Positions 1 through 10,871 of a stretch of 64,000 nucleotides of DNA are shown here, piece by piece; positions within the stretch are counted from its first letter, which is position 1; each line of letters begins with the position of its first letter. The stretch covers positions 1 to 64,000 of the forward strand of contig NGBS01000874.1 in the NCBI GenBank assembly GCA_002245135.1. Reading direction: 5' to 3'. The notes under the pieces are model-generated. The model made no database searches. It saw only the letters and a program-made list of their open reading frames with translations, and was not told the origin of the DNA. Source of the stretch: Proteromonas lacertae. Its lineage: Eukaryota > Sar > Bigyra > Opalinata > Proteromonadidae. The translations under genes and the position numbers were made by a program.

Positions 1-738
1 TATTCTACTATCAAAATTCACTCTAAATTCATGATTATATAAATCGATATATAAAAATGAGTGATTACTCTGTTTGGTTGCATAATCATAATAAGACTTG
101 AAAACATCGAAATCGATCCATATATCTAAACTTGCATACAGATTTCGTAAATTAGCCATACTAAGGTTTTTTATACCAAACAGTAATCAAGCTGTAAACG
201 AACTGATGGAGTAATATCAGTGACATATTGACTTGATATAATTACTTTTGACTTGTAATGGCGATTTGACTTAAGTAATTTAGAAACGGATTTATTTCTT
301 AATCAAATGATATATCATCGAATATAAATATATTCTCTGGGTAATCATAATTATCTTTGTCTATATCTTTGATATTATCTAATACTGCATCCAATATATT
401 CACTCTATCTTCATTCACTACTGAATCATAGCAATGGTACTCAATTTGGTTATACTTGAGCATATCAGTGATTTTCTCATATATGATATCCTTGGATATA
501 GTTGCAACGAAAAATACACTACTTGGTCATATCCCTTTTTTAGCAAGTGTTGGATCATATTAATATAAGTGTAGTCTTGCCACTGTTTTCTTAGCTAAAA
601 TAAATATGTTGCAGATTGGCTCCTAAAAATAGTCATATCAAGGACACTATCTTTGGAGCGTTTTCCACATCCTTTGACTACTGTCTCAACAGGATTTATG
701 ACTATGTTGTTTATTTTTTCTAAATTAACTTTACTCAT
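1..738 (-). pseudogene. Packaging ATPase, left-arm copy (broken, cut by window edge)
   Basis: Mirror copy of the ATPase at 12,413. The ATG is at 738. An in-frame TAG (623-625) precedes the P-loop, and a 1-base deletion in the P-loop region is absent from the other arm. The family is the A32/FtsK-HerA-like genome-packaging ATPase of Polintons and PLVs, which pumps DNA into capsids. The TAG is in both arms, so it predates the duplication; the deletion is specific to this arm. The C-terminus lies outside the window. Confidence 0.85.
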
Positions 739-800
739 AACAAAAATAACAAAAATAATTATAAGAAATATAGCGTTATCGATATTATTATGATTATTTT

Positions 801-2277
801 TTAAACTACACTTACAATACCACTTCCATTATTGTAACCATACGTCCAGTGATGATATAGAAACGATGAGATATATCATTATTAGTAAAGTCATTCTTAC
901 CAGGTGTTGAAAATTCAAAGGTTATTTTCAAATCAGTAGCCAAAGGTCTACCTGCCTGGTTCTTAATATAGTCCAAATCCTTAGAGCCAAAATTCAATAT
1001 CTCAAAGAACTTGTCATTGAATTTTTCATCTTTTCTGAATATATCATACCATGAGTCTTGGAATATATTCACGGACAGTCATATAACTATCATAATATTG
1101 CATAAGTGTATAATCTGGCTAATATACAAAATCATTGATCATCCATCTGAATTGTGCATTTTCAGGTATATGTGCATATTTTTAATGATTCTATCCATGG
1201 CCTATAGATAATGTAACGAACAAATGGTCCATTGGAACTATTCAATGTGAATGAATAATTGAATATGCCAGATCCACCTGATGGTACAACAATTTGATGA
1301 CATCTGAAATCATTGAATTGAATAGGTTTTGATAAACAATATTGTTTGGTATTATTGTTGCATTGAGTATCCTTGTTGATATAAGCATAAAATTTAAAAT
1401 TCTTAAATGTCATATTTTTAATACCACCATCCCTATCCCATGCTATAACATTATTTAAATCTTCATTACCATATTCATCAATACAATATTCGGTTGGTGT
1501 ATATGATTTCAAATTTCCATAATTTGCTTTAGTTTGGAATCGAATGCATATATACATTCTCTCTCCAAAGAATACATCGCTCTTTAATGCAGCAAATGTA
1601 TTGTAAAATTTACCTAACTGTAATTTGAAATGTAAAGTTTTCTTATTATTATATTGTATTGCCTGTGCAACTTTATTATTATCTTTATCTTTTAATTCAA
1701 CAAAATTCTTACTTGCATCAGCATCATTAGCTTGATCCATTTTCCACTTATTGATATCTTGTACTAAATAACTATGTTCTTTATCATCCCAAGCTAACTG
1801 AATTCCATCATAGTAATTGTCTTGATAGAATATATCAGATCTCTTTCTAACTAATTCATCCATAAATACACGATATGGTTCATATGAATCATCAAGCTTG
1901 ACCAGATCTGTTCCAGTCTGGTTACAAATTCTAAAAGAGGCCAAGCCAAACCCTTCTTTAATTCCTTTAATATGACTAGGATATAGTACTGCATCATTTT
2001 TAAGTTTAAAATTAATATCATTTGTTTTATAACTAACAGTTCCATTTGCTGCTGCCCCTTTTACTTCAACATCTATATCGAATTGGATATATGACTTAGC
2101 TAAATTGATAATATTATCTCCACTTATCTCCCATCTGATCTCTTCTGAAAACGTATTATCTTCCAACTTGTATTCTGATGTTGATCCCATCGGAGTCAAT
2201 CTCACATAATTATAGAAGGGTAGCATCACAGGGACATCTACACCATGTTTCTGTTCTTTTGGAATAGATAAAGCCAT
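801..2277 (-). pseudogene. Major capsid protein, left-arm copy (frameshifted)
   Basis: The reading frame is open from ATG 2277 to 1162, then continues in other frames to a TAA at 801-803. Against the other arm, a 2-base deletion near 1183 and a 1-base deletion near 838 break the C-terminal part. Residues about 160-205 differ strongly from the other copy, although the flanks are almost identical. MCP identity is inferred from size (about 490 residues when whole), position beside the penton and ATPase genes, and general similarity to double jelly-roll capsid proteins of PLVs. It would form the hexameric capsomers. Probably non-functional. Confidence 0.8.
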
Positions 2278-2309
2278 TAGAAAACAAAAAGAATAAAGAA
2301 ATATAAAAA

Positions 2310-3268
2310 TTAGACTTTAAATACAACAATATCTAAATTAAACTCAATATTATCAAGATTAAGTTCATAGCCATTTTGTTGAGTAATCTGAATAATGATC
2401 ATACCATTGTTATAGGTATTATTGAATCTCTTTGATGTATTCAATATGTCATTATTCTGGTATGTAATAAATGGTAACTCAGGATTTGAAACGGGTATAT
2501 TTCTAATACATTTGAATCTTACATAATATTCACTATGTCTAATCTAATGGATATAGAATTAACCCATATCAAAGAAGGACGAAATGGTAAATGAGTAAAT
2601 GGGAATGGCTTAACCATAATTTCTTGTTGATTCTCTGGTTCTTGAGATGGAATATATTCTTTAAAACAACACCAATAATTATTTTTGGGTATGCCTTATA
2701 TTTTGTAACTAAGATCTTTGGTGATGATCTCTAATTTTTCTATCCAATATACTGGGTCTTTTAGATAGTATATTATATTCATATCATTAGCTACCTCAAT
2801 ATGATATGTTTGATTGTCATCGAAATTGTCTATACGAAATAAATCTCCTTTTCCTTCTATAATAGACACATGTGAACCTTCTTCATTATATGTAGCATCA
2901 TTTATTCCAAAAACATCATATTTCATATCTTTGACTAAATTATTAATCATATGTAATATCTGAGTTTCATCATAGAATCCTTCTGGTATTTTGAGGTGTT
3001 TTATGATGTTTGGATACTTTGGTGTATCTACTTGAACATCATGTCTCCATCCCAATGTGAATACTAATGAAAACTCATCATTTGTTTCTTCCTGTATAGT
3101 TGGGAATGAATTGGGTATAACAGCATGTAATAAGCTGACATGAGTATAATCATCATCGAATGATTGCAATTTTAATGTCTTCTTATACTTGTTTCCTCCA
3201 CCCATGGAATCAGATAATACAATCATATCAGAATTTAAGTAGTATACACGATGATTCGAAACTAACAT
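2310..3268 (-). pseudogene. Penton-like minor capsid protein, left-arm copy
   Basis: The open part is 2696-3268 (190 aa), closed by an in-frame TAA; coding-like sequence continues to a TAA at 2310-2312. The N-terminal region matches the family pattern of a YxLNSD strand, an IPNSF segment and an IPEGFYDE strand, typical of PLV/Polinton single jelly-roll penton proteins. One further frame change lies near 2545. It is divergently arranged with the gene at 3354, with 85 bases between. The same TAA is in the other arm, so truncation predates duplication, or the short form is used. Confidence 0.75.
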
Positions 3269-3300
3269 AAGATAAAATCTATTTTGAAAATAAATTCGTT

Positions 3301-3324
3301 AATAATGTCAATATTGTCATTATT
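3301..3324. promoter_or_regulatory. Near-palindrome in divergent promoter (left arm)
   Basis: A 24-base near-palindrome with two mismatches (AATAATG-T-CAATATTG-T-CATTATT) sits in the 85-base gap between the penton (minus) and the 200-aa gene (plus). Its position suggests a shared operator or promoter. It is repeated in the right arm at 9824-9847. Confidence 0.4.
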
Positions 3325-3353
3325 AGTATTAATTACACTTTTATTTTTTAAAA

Positions 3354-3857
3354 ATGAATAACGATCAGGAGCACAAATTTAGAACAGTGCCATATAACTT
3401 TTGGAACTCTGATAAACAAATACTCATTAATTGCTTTAGAAAGGATGGCAAAATGAGGGCACCAACCAAATCGAAATTATGGAATTTGATATGTGGCGAG
3501 AAAAAGGAATTAACTTATAGTGAGATCAGATATATACTCAAATACGTCGATGAACAGTATAGATTAGACTTGGAATATAGATTCAAAAATGGATGTTGGT
3601 GGGATGAGAGTAAAGAGAAATTAATTCAAAGATTAGGTATTTCTGATGTAGATGAGACTGTGCGCATTACACCTAATATGTTCCTTGAGTGTGTTAACAA
3701 GATTAAGGAGAAAAGAAACCCATCTTTTGAAAAAACTCATCAATTATTAGAAAGTATTATTATGATGAATCATGAAGCTAATATATCACCTCCTCCTAAT
3801 GATAGTAGTAATAAAGAAATAGAAGAAATACAAGCAATAAAGAAAAATCATACTTAA
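3354..3857 (+). pseudogene. Unknown PLV protein, left-arm copy with replaced C-terminus
   Basis: The first about 160 residues match the 200-aa protein at 9192-9794, including the WNSDKQ and GCWWDESKEK segments. Similarity stops at about 3834, where the inverted repeat ends; the last few codons come from unrelated sequence that is polymerase-like in another frame. I recognise no domain. It is strongly basic and charged, and divergently transcribed from the penton gene. The chimeric end suggests truncation during the rearrangement that made the inverted repeat. Confidence 0.7.
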
Positions 3858-6143
3858 AATTTAGACATTGGACTCACCTCCAAACATTGCCAGTTGTTAT
3901 GTATTATGATACTGAAACTTATTTTGTAGCTTATGATAATGAATTGAATTTAAGTAGATATAAATCTATGGAAGAAATAGATGATAATGATACTAGAATA
4001 GAATTATCAAAAACTGAACAATCTATTATGGCTAGACATAAGCTTTATTCCTGCTGTATCTATGTAGATAGTAAAATACCAGATATAAATAGTTTTACTG
4101 TGATTAAATATAAACAAAATGAGGATCATAATATTGAAAATGATTTTGTCTTGGATATATTAAATATATACGATCAAATATGCACAGTTTATAATTACAG
4201 ACTAGCTAATCCTAAACCTTTTGATGGAGATGAAATAGCTAAGGATATACATAATAAAAAGAGAAAATGTGATTTTTGCGGAAAACCATTTAATTCTATT
4301 GATCATGTAAAGGTACTTCACCATGATCATTTCACAGGTCATTATATTGCTTCAATTGGTAGTAATGAGAATCTAAATATTGATATAAAATAATTAAAAG
4401 TACCAATAATAGGTCATAATGCTATGAAATATGACCAGCATTTCATAGTAAAGGATTTAGCCAAATTTGCTGCAATAACTAATAGTCCACTCAATATTAT
4501 ACCTAATACAGATGAAAACTATAAGTGTATACAATACAAAAATTTGGTGTTTATTGACAGTTATTTATTCTTAGCAGGTTCTCTAGCAAATTTAACTAAT
4601 GATCTAAAAATTACAGTAGAATTAAATAATACCTGAGTTCGATAAAGGACATGTAATTTGTCCCTTTTGTAAACATTTGATATTACCTTTTTGTAATATA
4701 AATAAATTATGTGATTTTTTTGTTTATTAAAACATTTATAAGTAAGAATAAAGATAATTAATAATAACATTGATAATCTGGACTACCTTCTTCACTTTGC
4801 TCATCATCTTCTTCACTTATATCTTCCACATTAGTAATTTCTCTATTTTCATCTTCATCACTTCCTACATTTTGTTCTTATTCTCTCTTATTTCTCTCAA
4901 CTAATTCATACTTTAATCTCATAATGTTATTAATAGTATCTAAGTTTAATCTATTTCTCCTGTATGAATGTATTACTCTTTCGATGGAGAAAATTCTCTC
5001 AATAAAAGAGCTTGAACATGGTATTGTTGATATAATATCATAAATTTTCTTTAAATTTCTAAAGTATATGTCATATGTTGCAAACCATATATCGGTTGAA
5101 ATACTTTCGCGAAAAATGGAAGAAGGTAAATAATATATGATATTAAAAATGCAAGAACTCGAGTTAATCAAACATTTTTTCTTTTTTTCTACTTTTTATT
5201 TGTATTTAATCCAGGCATATTTTATAGTACAAATTAGTGCAATGATAAGCATGTATCATGTGAAGCTCTGTTATGTGATGAGTGTTTGTAAATGGGGATA
5301 TTCTTCATTGAACTATACAGAGTTATCTAAGTGGTATAAGTGGGTTAAATATTATTCATATATATAGCAAATATGGCTTAAATGGATTTTCAAAAGATAT
5401 TATTTAGGATATACAAAAATGACTTGAGTATAGTATGTAATACTTAATATTAAGCTTATTTAATGCTATTGCAGAATATTTTTATTAAAAAAACAGAAAC
5501 TTAAACTCAAAAATATAGGACAAAAAAGGACGTGTTAAACTACACGTCCCGGGACAAAGAGGACATGTGTAATCAACGAGAAGTTTTAGTGTATGAAAAG
5601 GACAAGGGACGGGACAAAACACAAAAGGACGTCCCGTTGCCGAACTCAGAATAATACTAGGAAAGAAAAATTCAAAACAATTTACCTATAGAACTACAAG
5701 ACAAATTTAAAGAATACCCATTACTACCTGAAAGGAAGAAAATACCTAAAGAATGGTTATCTGATATACAAACTGAAAGAGCTGAAAATCTTGGTATTAT
5801 ATATAAAGAAAGAGGCACTTACCATGCTACTGAAAAATTAATAACTGATTTGTATCCTAAAGAAAAATATATAATACACTATCAAAATTTGAAGTTTGCA
5901 GTTGAACATGGTTATAAAGTGGGTAAAGTGTACAGAATAATGAGATTTACTGAAGGTCTATATATGGGTAAATATATTAATACTATGGTACAAAAACGAG
6001 TCCAAGCTAAAGAAAACAATCAAAATACTACTGCAGACTATATAAAGAAATTAATGAATAGTTTATACGGTAAATTTATGGAGCGTGTTGAAAAGAGAAG
6101 TAACATTTCTTTAATTACTAATGAAGACCAAATGATTAAATAA
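3848..6143 (+). pseudogene. Protein-primed type B DNA polymerase (PLV-A), disrupted
   Basis: Replicates linear virus DNA from a terminal protein. Visible parts are an ExoI motif (MYYDTET, about 3900), the CxxC plus HHDHFTG zinc/HNH-like insert of Polinton-type PolBs (about 4270-4350), an ExoII-like HNAMKYD segment (about 4420), a KYIIHYQNLKF segment (about 5870) and motif B (LMNSLYGK, about 6055). Breaks: no N-terminus, an in-frame TAA at 4391-4393, a 1-kb hAT insertion at 4633 and a frame change after it. The palm region with motif A is missing, and the frame stops before motif C. Non-functional as read. Confidence 0.9.
4633..5649. mobile_element. hAT-1: internally deleted hAT element in the polymerase gene
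   Basis: Ends are CTGAGTTCG...CGAACTCAG, and an 8-bp TSD AATAATAC flanks it at 4625-4632 and 5650-5657, diagnostic of hAT. It is about 1.0 kb. It keeps the C-terminal hAT dimerisation part (minus strand, 4878-5171) and subterminal GGACA/GGACG repeats, but lacks the zinc finger and catalytic core seen at 49,609-51,974. It must therefore rely on a transposase supplied in trans. Confidence 0.95.
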
Positions 6144-6773
6144 TAATGAAAGAAAGGTTGTTATAGAACACTGTTCTATAACAACCTATTGTTTTTTTGT
6201 CCGTTTCATAATCAAACCATAATTCAAGCTTATATTATTTTTACGCTTTTCTTTTTGAATTTAAACAAAAATAATTATTCCATTTGAATCCTCATCTTAT
6301 GATGAATCTATTTTTGTAGTTAATTCAAATCATAGAAAGTGAATGACATATAATTTCAAAAAATAATTCAATAAAAACAATCTCAATAGGATGGTCAACA
6401 TATGGTGTGATATGACAACATATATTGGCCATCCTATGTAATAAAAAAACAAAACAAAAAAAATGGAGTTCAAGTCAAATCTCGAAATGCATCTATTTTT
6501 CTAAGTGTTATAGTTAGAGCTAGGATTAGTTTGAATACATAATAAATATATCAATTGATTTGTTTTCTTTTTCTCTATCTTTCTATGTATTTATTTTTTA
6601 TGTTTGACTATAATTGAAATCTAATTTAATTAAAAAAAATTTTGCGTATAATTAGCTACGCATATATACATACACTTATAATAACCCCAAACAAACACTA
6701 TTTTAATGATAAATAATATTTTAATTTTTAAATGATAATAATTGTTTATTTTTTAAGGACTTAATTAGCAGTC
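6144..6773. other. Gene-free stretch with two hairpins downstream of polymerase
   Basis: AT-rich with no convincing gene. It holds a 15-bp perfect inverted repeat with a 1-base loop (6156-6170/6172-6186) just after the polymerase frame ends, and a longer imperfect hairpin at 6388-6435 (AGGATGG...CCATCCT). These may act as transcript ends or be small foldback remnants. Confidence 0.5.
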
Positions 6774-7531
6774 CTAATCAATTATTACTACTTCGTCATC
6801 GTCAAACATTCTTCTATGTTTCTTTTTCTTTTCTTCTTCTTCATCATCATCATCTTTGTTGTTCTTTCTTTTTCTTTTTGAATCATCATCATCATCTTCT
6901 CTTGATACAATAATGTTACTTTGTTCATCTTTTTCTGTTTCTTGACTGAATCCAGTTGGAAGATCTCCATCTCCCCATTCACTCATGTTATCATCACATA
7001 ATTGTTTCAAATCTATATATAACCAATCCAGAGTTCTGTCATACTATATAAAATAAAATATAAATATATGATATACAATTGATTTTTCATTATCATCACA
7101 ATAGCGGAAAAGATACAATAATTGATCCTTTAAGTATCTGAATTTGGAGATCTTAGCCATATCATTGTGGATAAGGCTACATTTTTTAAAATCATTGATC
7201 CACGCATCAAAGGAACCATAATATATGCTGTCTGGATTAAACCTATTTAAATATATAATATATATATATAATATACTTATATCTATTGCAATCTCTAATA
7301 TGTCTTTGAATGATTGATCCATTAAAGAGAATGTTGTCAAATTCCTTCTCAGTATACCTGCTAGGTATTTCTTTGAAATATACTATGCGTTGATTCATTG
7401 ATATTTTAAAAAGATAAATAGATTTCAAACCTGCCGGCTTGTTCAAATCTATTTTGAAAAAAACTATAAAGGAAACATGATAGATAGAATCTAAGTATTA
7501 TTTATATATACTTACCAGTGTATATACCCAT
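6774..7531 (-). CDS. Unknown acidic-tailed protein; four exons with tiny introns (proposed)
   Basis: Proposed exons are 7531-7516, 7463-7277, 7242-7077 and 7043-6774, joined through introns 7515-7464 (52 nt, GTAAGT...TATAG), 7276-7243 (34 nt, GTATAT...AATAG) and 7076-7044 (33 nt, GTATAT...TATAG). Splicing merges three otherwise overlapping, mutually frameshifted reading frames into one of about 212 aa starting at ATG 7531. The N-terminal two thirds is a globular-looking region of unknown family; the tail is a run of D/E and K/R ending VVIID. No function recognised. It lies between PLV-A genes but could be viral or host. The exon structure is an inference from frame and splice signals. Confidence 0.6.
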
Positions 7532-7702
7532 CTCAATTATATCAATATCTCATTTCAGGCAATAATCTAAATCATCTTTGAATATGAAACATATATGAAA
7601 TCTAACTACATAAATCGATTGCTTATGATATGCCATATAATAAGAAACACATCAGATTATTCATTATGTCAATGGATCGTGAGATATTATTTTTTTTAAC
7701 AA

Positions 7703-8182
7703 ACCTCAAACATTTATATTACTAGACAACCTAACGGTGAATATGCTTTTTACATTCATAGATATAGAGACAATAGAGCACATAGATGGGTTATTCAATT
7801 TCCAATTAAAACAATGAAAATATTAAAAAGAAATAAAGTAAAGGTGTTTATATGTGGTTCACTCAGAACTAATAGAAATGATCCAGAAGTACTAGGTGAT
7901 TATAGACATCATGGTGATCAATTAATGATAAACCTCAAAACCTATGGGTATGACAGAAGAGCTTCAATATTAGTAATGAATAGAAAATTAAGAAATGGAG
8001 AACATGAGTATGCAGATGGTGATTGTATTCCTCAAAAATTTAAAAAATATGTTTTTCATCATATGAGTTATCAATGGAATGGAGGGAATTTTTATCACAT
8101 ACATCCAGTTGATAGAAATGTTGCTGATGGAATTAGTAGTAGTAGTAGTAGTAGTAGTAGTAATAGTAGCGACTCTGATTAA
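7703..8182 (+). CDS. Unknown PLV-region protein with serine-rich tail
   Basis: Open from about 7703 with no ATG until 7814. Coding-like sequence upstream of 7814 (QPNGEYAFYIHRYRDNR) implies that the true N-terminus is earlier; an ATG at 7664 is in another frame, separated by a run of eight T, so a slippage frameshift or missed intron is likely. The body has several H, Y and W residues (HHMSYQWNGGNFYHIH). It ends in an AGT-coded serine run at 8139-8164. No family recognised. Confidence 0.55.
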   Translation, partial: TSNIYITRQPNGEYAFYIHRYRDNRAHRWVIQFPIKTMKILKRNKVKVFICGSLRTNRNDPEVLGDYRHHGDQLMINLKTYGYDRRASILVMNRKLRNGEHEYADGDCIPQKFKKYVFHHMSYQWNGGNFYHIHPVDRNVADGISSSSSSSSSNSSDSD

Positions 8183-8286
8183 ATACTTAAAAATTCTAAT
8201 ATTATTATATATGTTTGTTTTTGTTTGGTAAACATACTATTAATAGTTACTATATTTTAAATAATATCAATTATAAAAATCACAAC

Positions 8287-8659
8287 ATGTCTTATTATGG
8301 AGGATGGCCAAAAGGGTTTAAAATTAGTAAAGACTGGAATACATATATTCCTAAATCAGTTAACAGGAGTAAATGGAGAAAGAGCTATGATTTGTATAGA
8401 GACAAAGTAAAGAATGCACTACAAAACAAAACAAAAGTTAAATTACAATATAGACAATTAATGAAAATGTATGAACGATTATTAGCCTGCTAATCCACCT
8501 AAACAAAGAGGAAGACCAAAAGGAAGTAAAGATAGAGCAAAACGTAAACCAAGACGAGCCGGGCCACGAGCCGCGCCAAAGAATGATCCACATCGTATAG
8601 TTGTGCATAATGGCAGGCATTATCAGTATGGTATTCCAGTTCCTAATATGGATAATTAA
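8287..8659 (+). pseudogene. Small AT-hook DNA-binding protein, frameshifted
   Basis: Starts MSYYGGWPKG. The first frame stops at 8491-8493, but in the +1 frame a basic stretch with an AT-hook core (RGRPKGS) followed by KRKPRRAG continues to a TAA at 8657-8659. Joined, it would be about 124 aa of DNA-binding, virion-core-like composition. The +1 change could be mutation, sequencing error or frameshifting; no obvious slippery site is visible. It would probably bind AT-rich minor grooves. Confidence 0.55.
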
Positions 8660-8765
8660 AGTAATTCTATATATATTCTGTTTTTTATGTAATGTTATGT
8701 GTGTTTGTTTTTGGTGTTTGGTATTGCTATATCCGGCCGCCACTTTGCAACTTGAATTGTAATAT

Positions 8766-8836
8766 AAGTTACAACTGGCGCCAGTTGTAACTTGAATTGT
8801 GATGTATCTTACAACTGGCCCATGTTGTAAGATACA
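8766..8836. other. Two adjacent hairpins sharing a TTACAACTGG core
   Basis: A perfect 28-base palindrome (8766-8793, arms AAGTTACAACTGGC) is followed by a 13-bp stem with a 7-base loop (8804-8816/8824-8836). Both contain TTACAACTGG-type cores. They lie between the convergent ends of the AT-hook gene and the small membrane-protein gene, so a bidirectional terminator or a protein-binding array is possible. Confidence 0.5.
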
Positions 8837-8888
8837 AGTTTAACCAAAAAAACATAATAGAATATAATATAAAAAATATAAAAAATAA

Positions 8889-9124
8889 TTAAATAGTCAT
8901 TTTCCTTTGTTTAGTGATTTCAATAAGAGACTGAATATCCTTAAGTATCTTATCATGTTCTAACCTTTATTCATCATGGCATCTATATTATTTCTAAGTT
9001 CTTCTATGTCTGTATTGTTTGGAATACAATTGTGTGCCTTTAAGTATTTGAAAAGAGCCAAAGCTATCATATGCAATACAAATACGAGAACTGAAAGCAA
9101 AACAGTTATTACATCAAAGTCCAT
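8889..9124 (-). pseudogene. Small membrane protein with coiled tail, one frameshift
   Basis: ATG at 9124. The N-terminus is a transmembrane segment (VLLSVLVFVLHMIALALF), followed by an amphipathic region. The frame stops after MMNKG, but one base removed near 8965 restores a continuous coil to a TAA at 8889, giving about 78 aa. Small single-pass proteins are common in PLV genomes. No specific family recognised. Confidence 0.5.
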
Positions 9125-9191
9125 GTGTGTTTATGAGAATCTTATATAAGAAAACAAAATTAATCAAAGTAATGTATTTATTATCAATAAA

Positions 9192-9794
9192 CTAACTTAC
9201 AAGACATTGGTTATTATTAATATATTCATCCTTAATGGATCTTGGTGATATTGGAAATAAGTCATAATCTGTGAGATTGACATTGTCATTGTCATTTTCA
9301 AGCTTGACTTGTATTTCTTCTATTTCTTTATTACTACTATCATTAGGAGGAGGAGGAGGTAATATATTAGCTTCATGATTCATCATAATAATACTTTCTA
9401 ATAATTGATGAGTTTTTTCAAAAGATGGGTTTCTTTTCTCCTTAATCTTGTTAACACACTCAAGGAACATATTAGGTGTAATGCGCACAGTCTCATCTAC
9501 ATCAGAAATACCTAATCTTTGAATTAATTTCTCTTTACTCTCATCCCACCAACATCCATTTTTGAATCTATATTCCAAGTCTAATCTATACTGTTCATCG
9601 ACGTATTTGAGTATATATCTGATCTCACTATAAGTTAATTCCTTTTTCTCGCCACATATCAAATTCCATAATTTCGATTTGGTTGGTGCCCTCATTTTGC
9701 CATCCTTTCTAAAGCAATTAATGAGTATTTGTTTATCAGAGTTCCAAAAGTTATATGGCACTGTTCTAAATTTGTGCTCCTGATCGTTATTCAT
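9192..9794 (-). CDS. Unknown conserved PLV protein (200 aa)
   Basis: Intact ATG-to-stop frame and the complete version of the truncated copy at 3354. Charged, with a K/R-rich first half and motifs WNSDKQILIN and GCWWDESKEK, then a proline run (five P; the left copy has three) and an acidic/asparagine tail absent from the left copy. No catalytic signature seen. It is divergent from the penton gene across an 85-base shared promoter gap containing a near-palindrome, so it may be co-regulated with the capsid genes. Confidence 0.8.
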   Translation of the reverse strand: MNNDQEHKFRTVPYNFWNSDKQILINCFRKDGKMRAPTKSKLWNLICGEKKELTYSEIRYILKYVDEQYRLDLEYRFKNGCWWDESKEKLIQRLGISDVDETVRITPNMFLECVNKIKEKRNPSFEKTHQLLESIIMMNHEANILPPPPPNDSSNKEIEEIQVKLENDNDNVNLTDYDLFPISPRSIKDEYINNNQCLVS

Positions 9795-9823
9795 TTTTAA
9801 AAAATAAAAGTGTAATTAATACT

Positions 9824-9847
9824 AATAATGACAATATTGACATTATT
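9824..9847. promoter_or_regulatory. Near-palindrome in divergent promoter (right arm)
   Basis: Same 24-base near-palindrome as at 3301-3324, between the 200-aa gene (minus) and the penton gene (plus). Its position fits an operator or promoter element. Confidence 0.4.
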
Positions 9848-9879
9848 AACGAATTTATTTTCAAAATAGATTTTATCTT

Positions 9880-10839
9880 ATGTTAGTTTCGAATCATCGT
9901 GTATACTACTTAAATTCTGATATGATTGTATTATCTGATTCCATGGGTGGAGGAAACAAGTATAAGAAGACATTAAAATTGCAATCATTCGATGATGATT
10001 ATACTCATGTCAGCTTATTACATGCTGTTATACCCAATTCATTCCCAACTATACAGGAAGAAACAAATGATGAGTTTTCATTAGTATTCACATTGGGATG
10101 GAGACATGATGTTCAAGTAGATACACCAAAGTATCCAAACATCATAAAACACCTCAAAATACCAGAAGGATTCTATGATGAAACTCAGATATTACATATG
10201 ATTAATAATTTAGTCAAAGATATGAAATATGATGTTTTTGGAATAAATGATGCTACATATAATGAAGAAGGTTCACATGTGTCTATTATAGAAGGAAAAG
10301 GAGATTTATTTCGTATAGACAATTTCGATGACAATCAAACATATCATATTGAGGTAGCTAATGATATGAATATAATATACTATCTAAAAGACCCAGTATA
10401 TTGGATAGAAAAATTAGAGATCATCACCAAAGATCTTAGTTACAAAATATAAGGCATACCCAAAAATAATTATTGGTGTTGTTTTAAAGAATATATTCCA
10501 TCTCAAGAACCAGAGAATCAACAAGAAATTATGGTTAAGCCATTCCCATTTACTCATTTACCATTTCGTCCTTCTTTGATATGGGTTAATTCTATATCCA
10601 TTAGATTAGACATAGTGAATATTATGTAAGATTCAAATGTATTAGAAAATATACCCGTTTCAAATCCTGAGTTACCATTTATTACATACCAGAATAATGA
10701 CATATTGAATACATCAAAGAGATTCAATAATACCTATAACAATGGTATGATCATTATTCAGATTACTCAACAAAATGGCTATGAACTTAATCTTGATAAT
10801 ATTGAGTTTAATTTAGATATTGTTGTATTTAAAGTCTAA
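9880..10839 (+). pseudogene. Penton-like minor capsid protein, right-arm copy
   Basis: ATG 9880; the first frame gives 190 aa and ends in TAA at 10450-10452. The same frame then continues with coding-like sequence (GIPKNNYWCCFKEYIP), shifts briefly near 10,615-10,650, and ends at TAA 10837-10839. Whole length would be about 320 aa, normal for PLV pentons. The YYLNSDM strand and IPEGFYDETQ strand match the family's N-terminal beta structure. It would sit at capsid vertices. It is 32 bases upstream of the MCP on the same strand, the usual PLV order. Confidence 0.8.
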
Positions 10840-10871
10840 TTTTTATATTTCTTTATTCTTTTTGTTTTCTA

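Larger units (their letters stand above)
1..3834. repeat. Inverted repeat A, left arm (PLV-A capsid module)
   Basis: Reads as the reverse complement of 9,311-13,156, with base 1 matching about 13,156. The arm holds an ATPase, MCP, penton and the start of a 200-aa gene. The arms differ by a few 1-6 bp indels and by one diverged patch in the MCP. The outer end is cut by the window start. The inner end lies inside the 200-aa gene, after which this side runs into polymerase sequence. This is too gene-rich for an ordinary terminal repeat; an inverted duplication or head-to-head insertion fits better. Confidence 0.95.

Noticed and set aside
4391-4432. GT...AG segment in the polymerase that would remove the in-frame TAA
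   Set aside because: The segment encodes conserved polymerase residues leading into the HNAMKYD motif, so it is coding, not intron.
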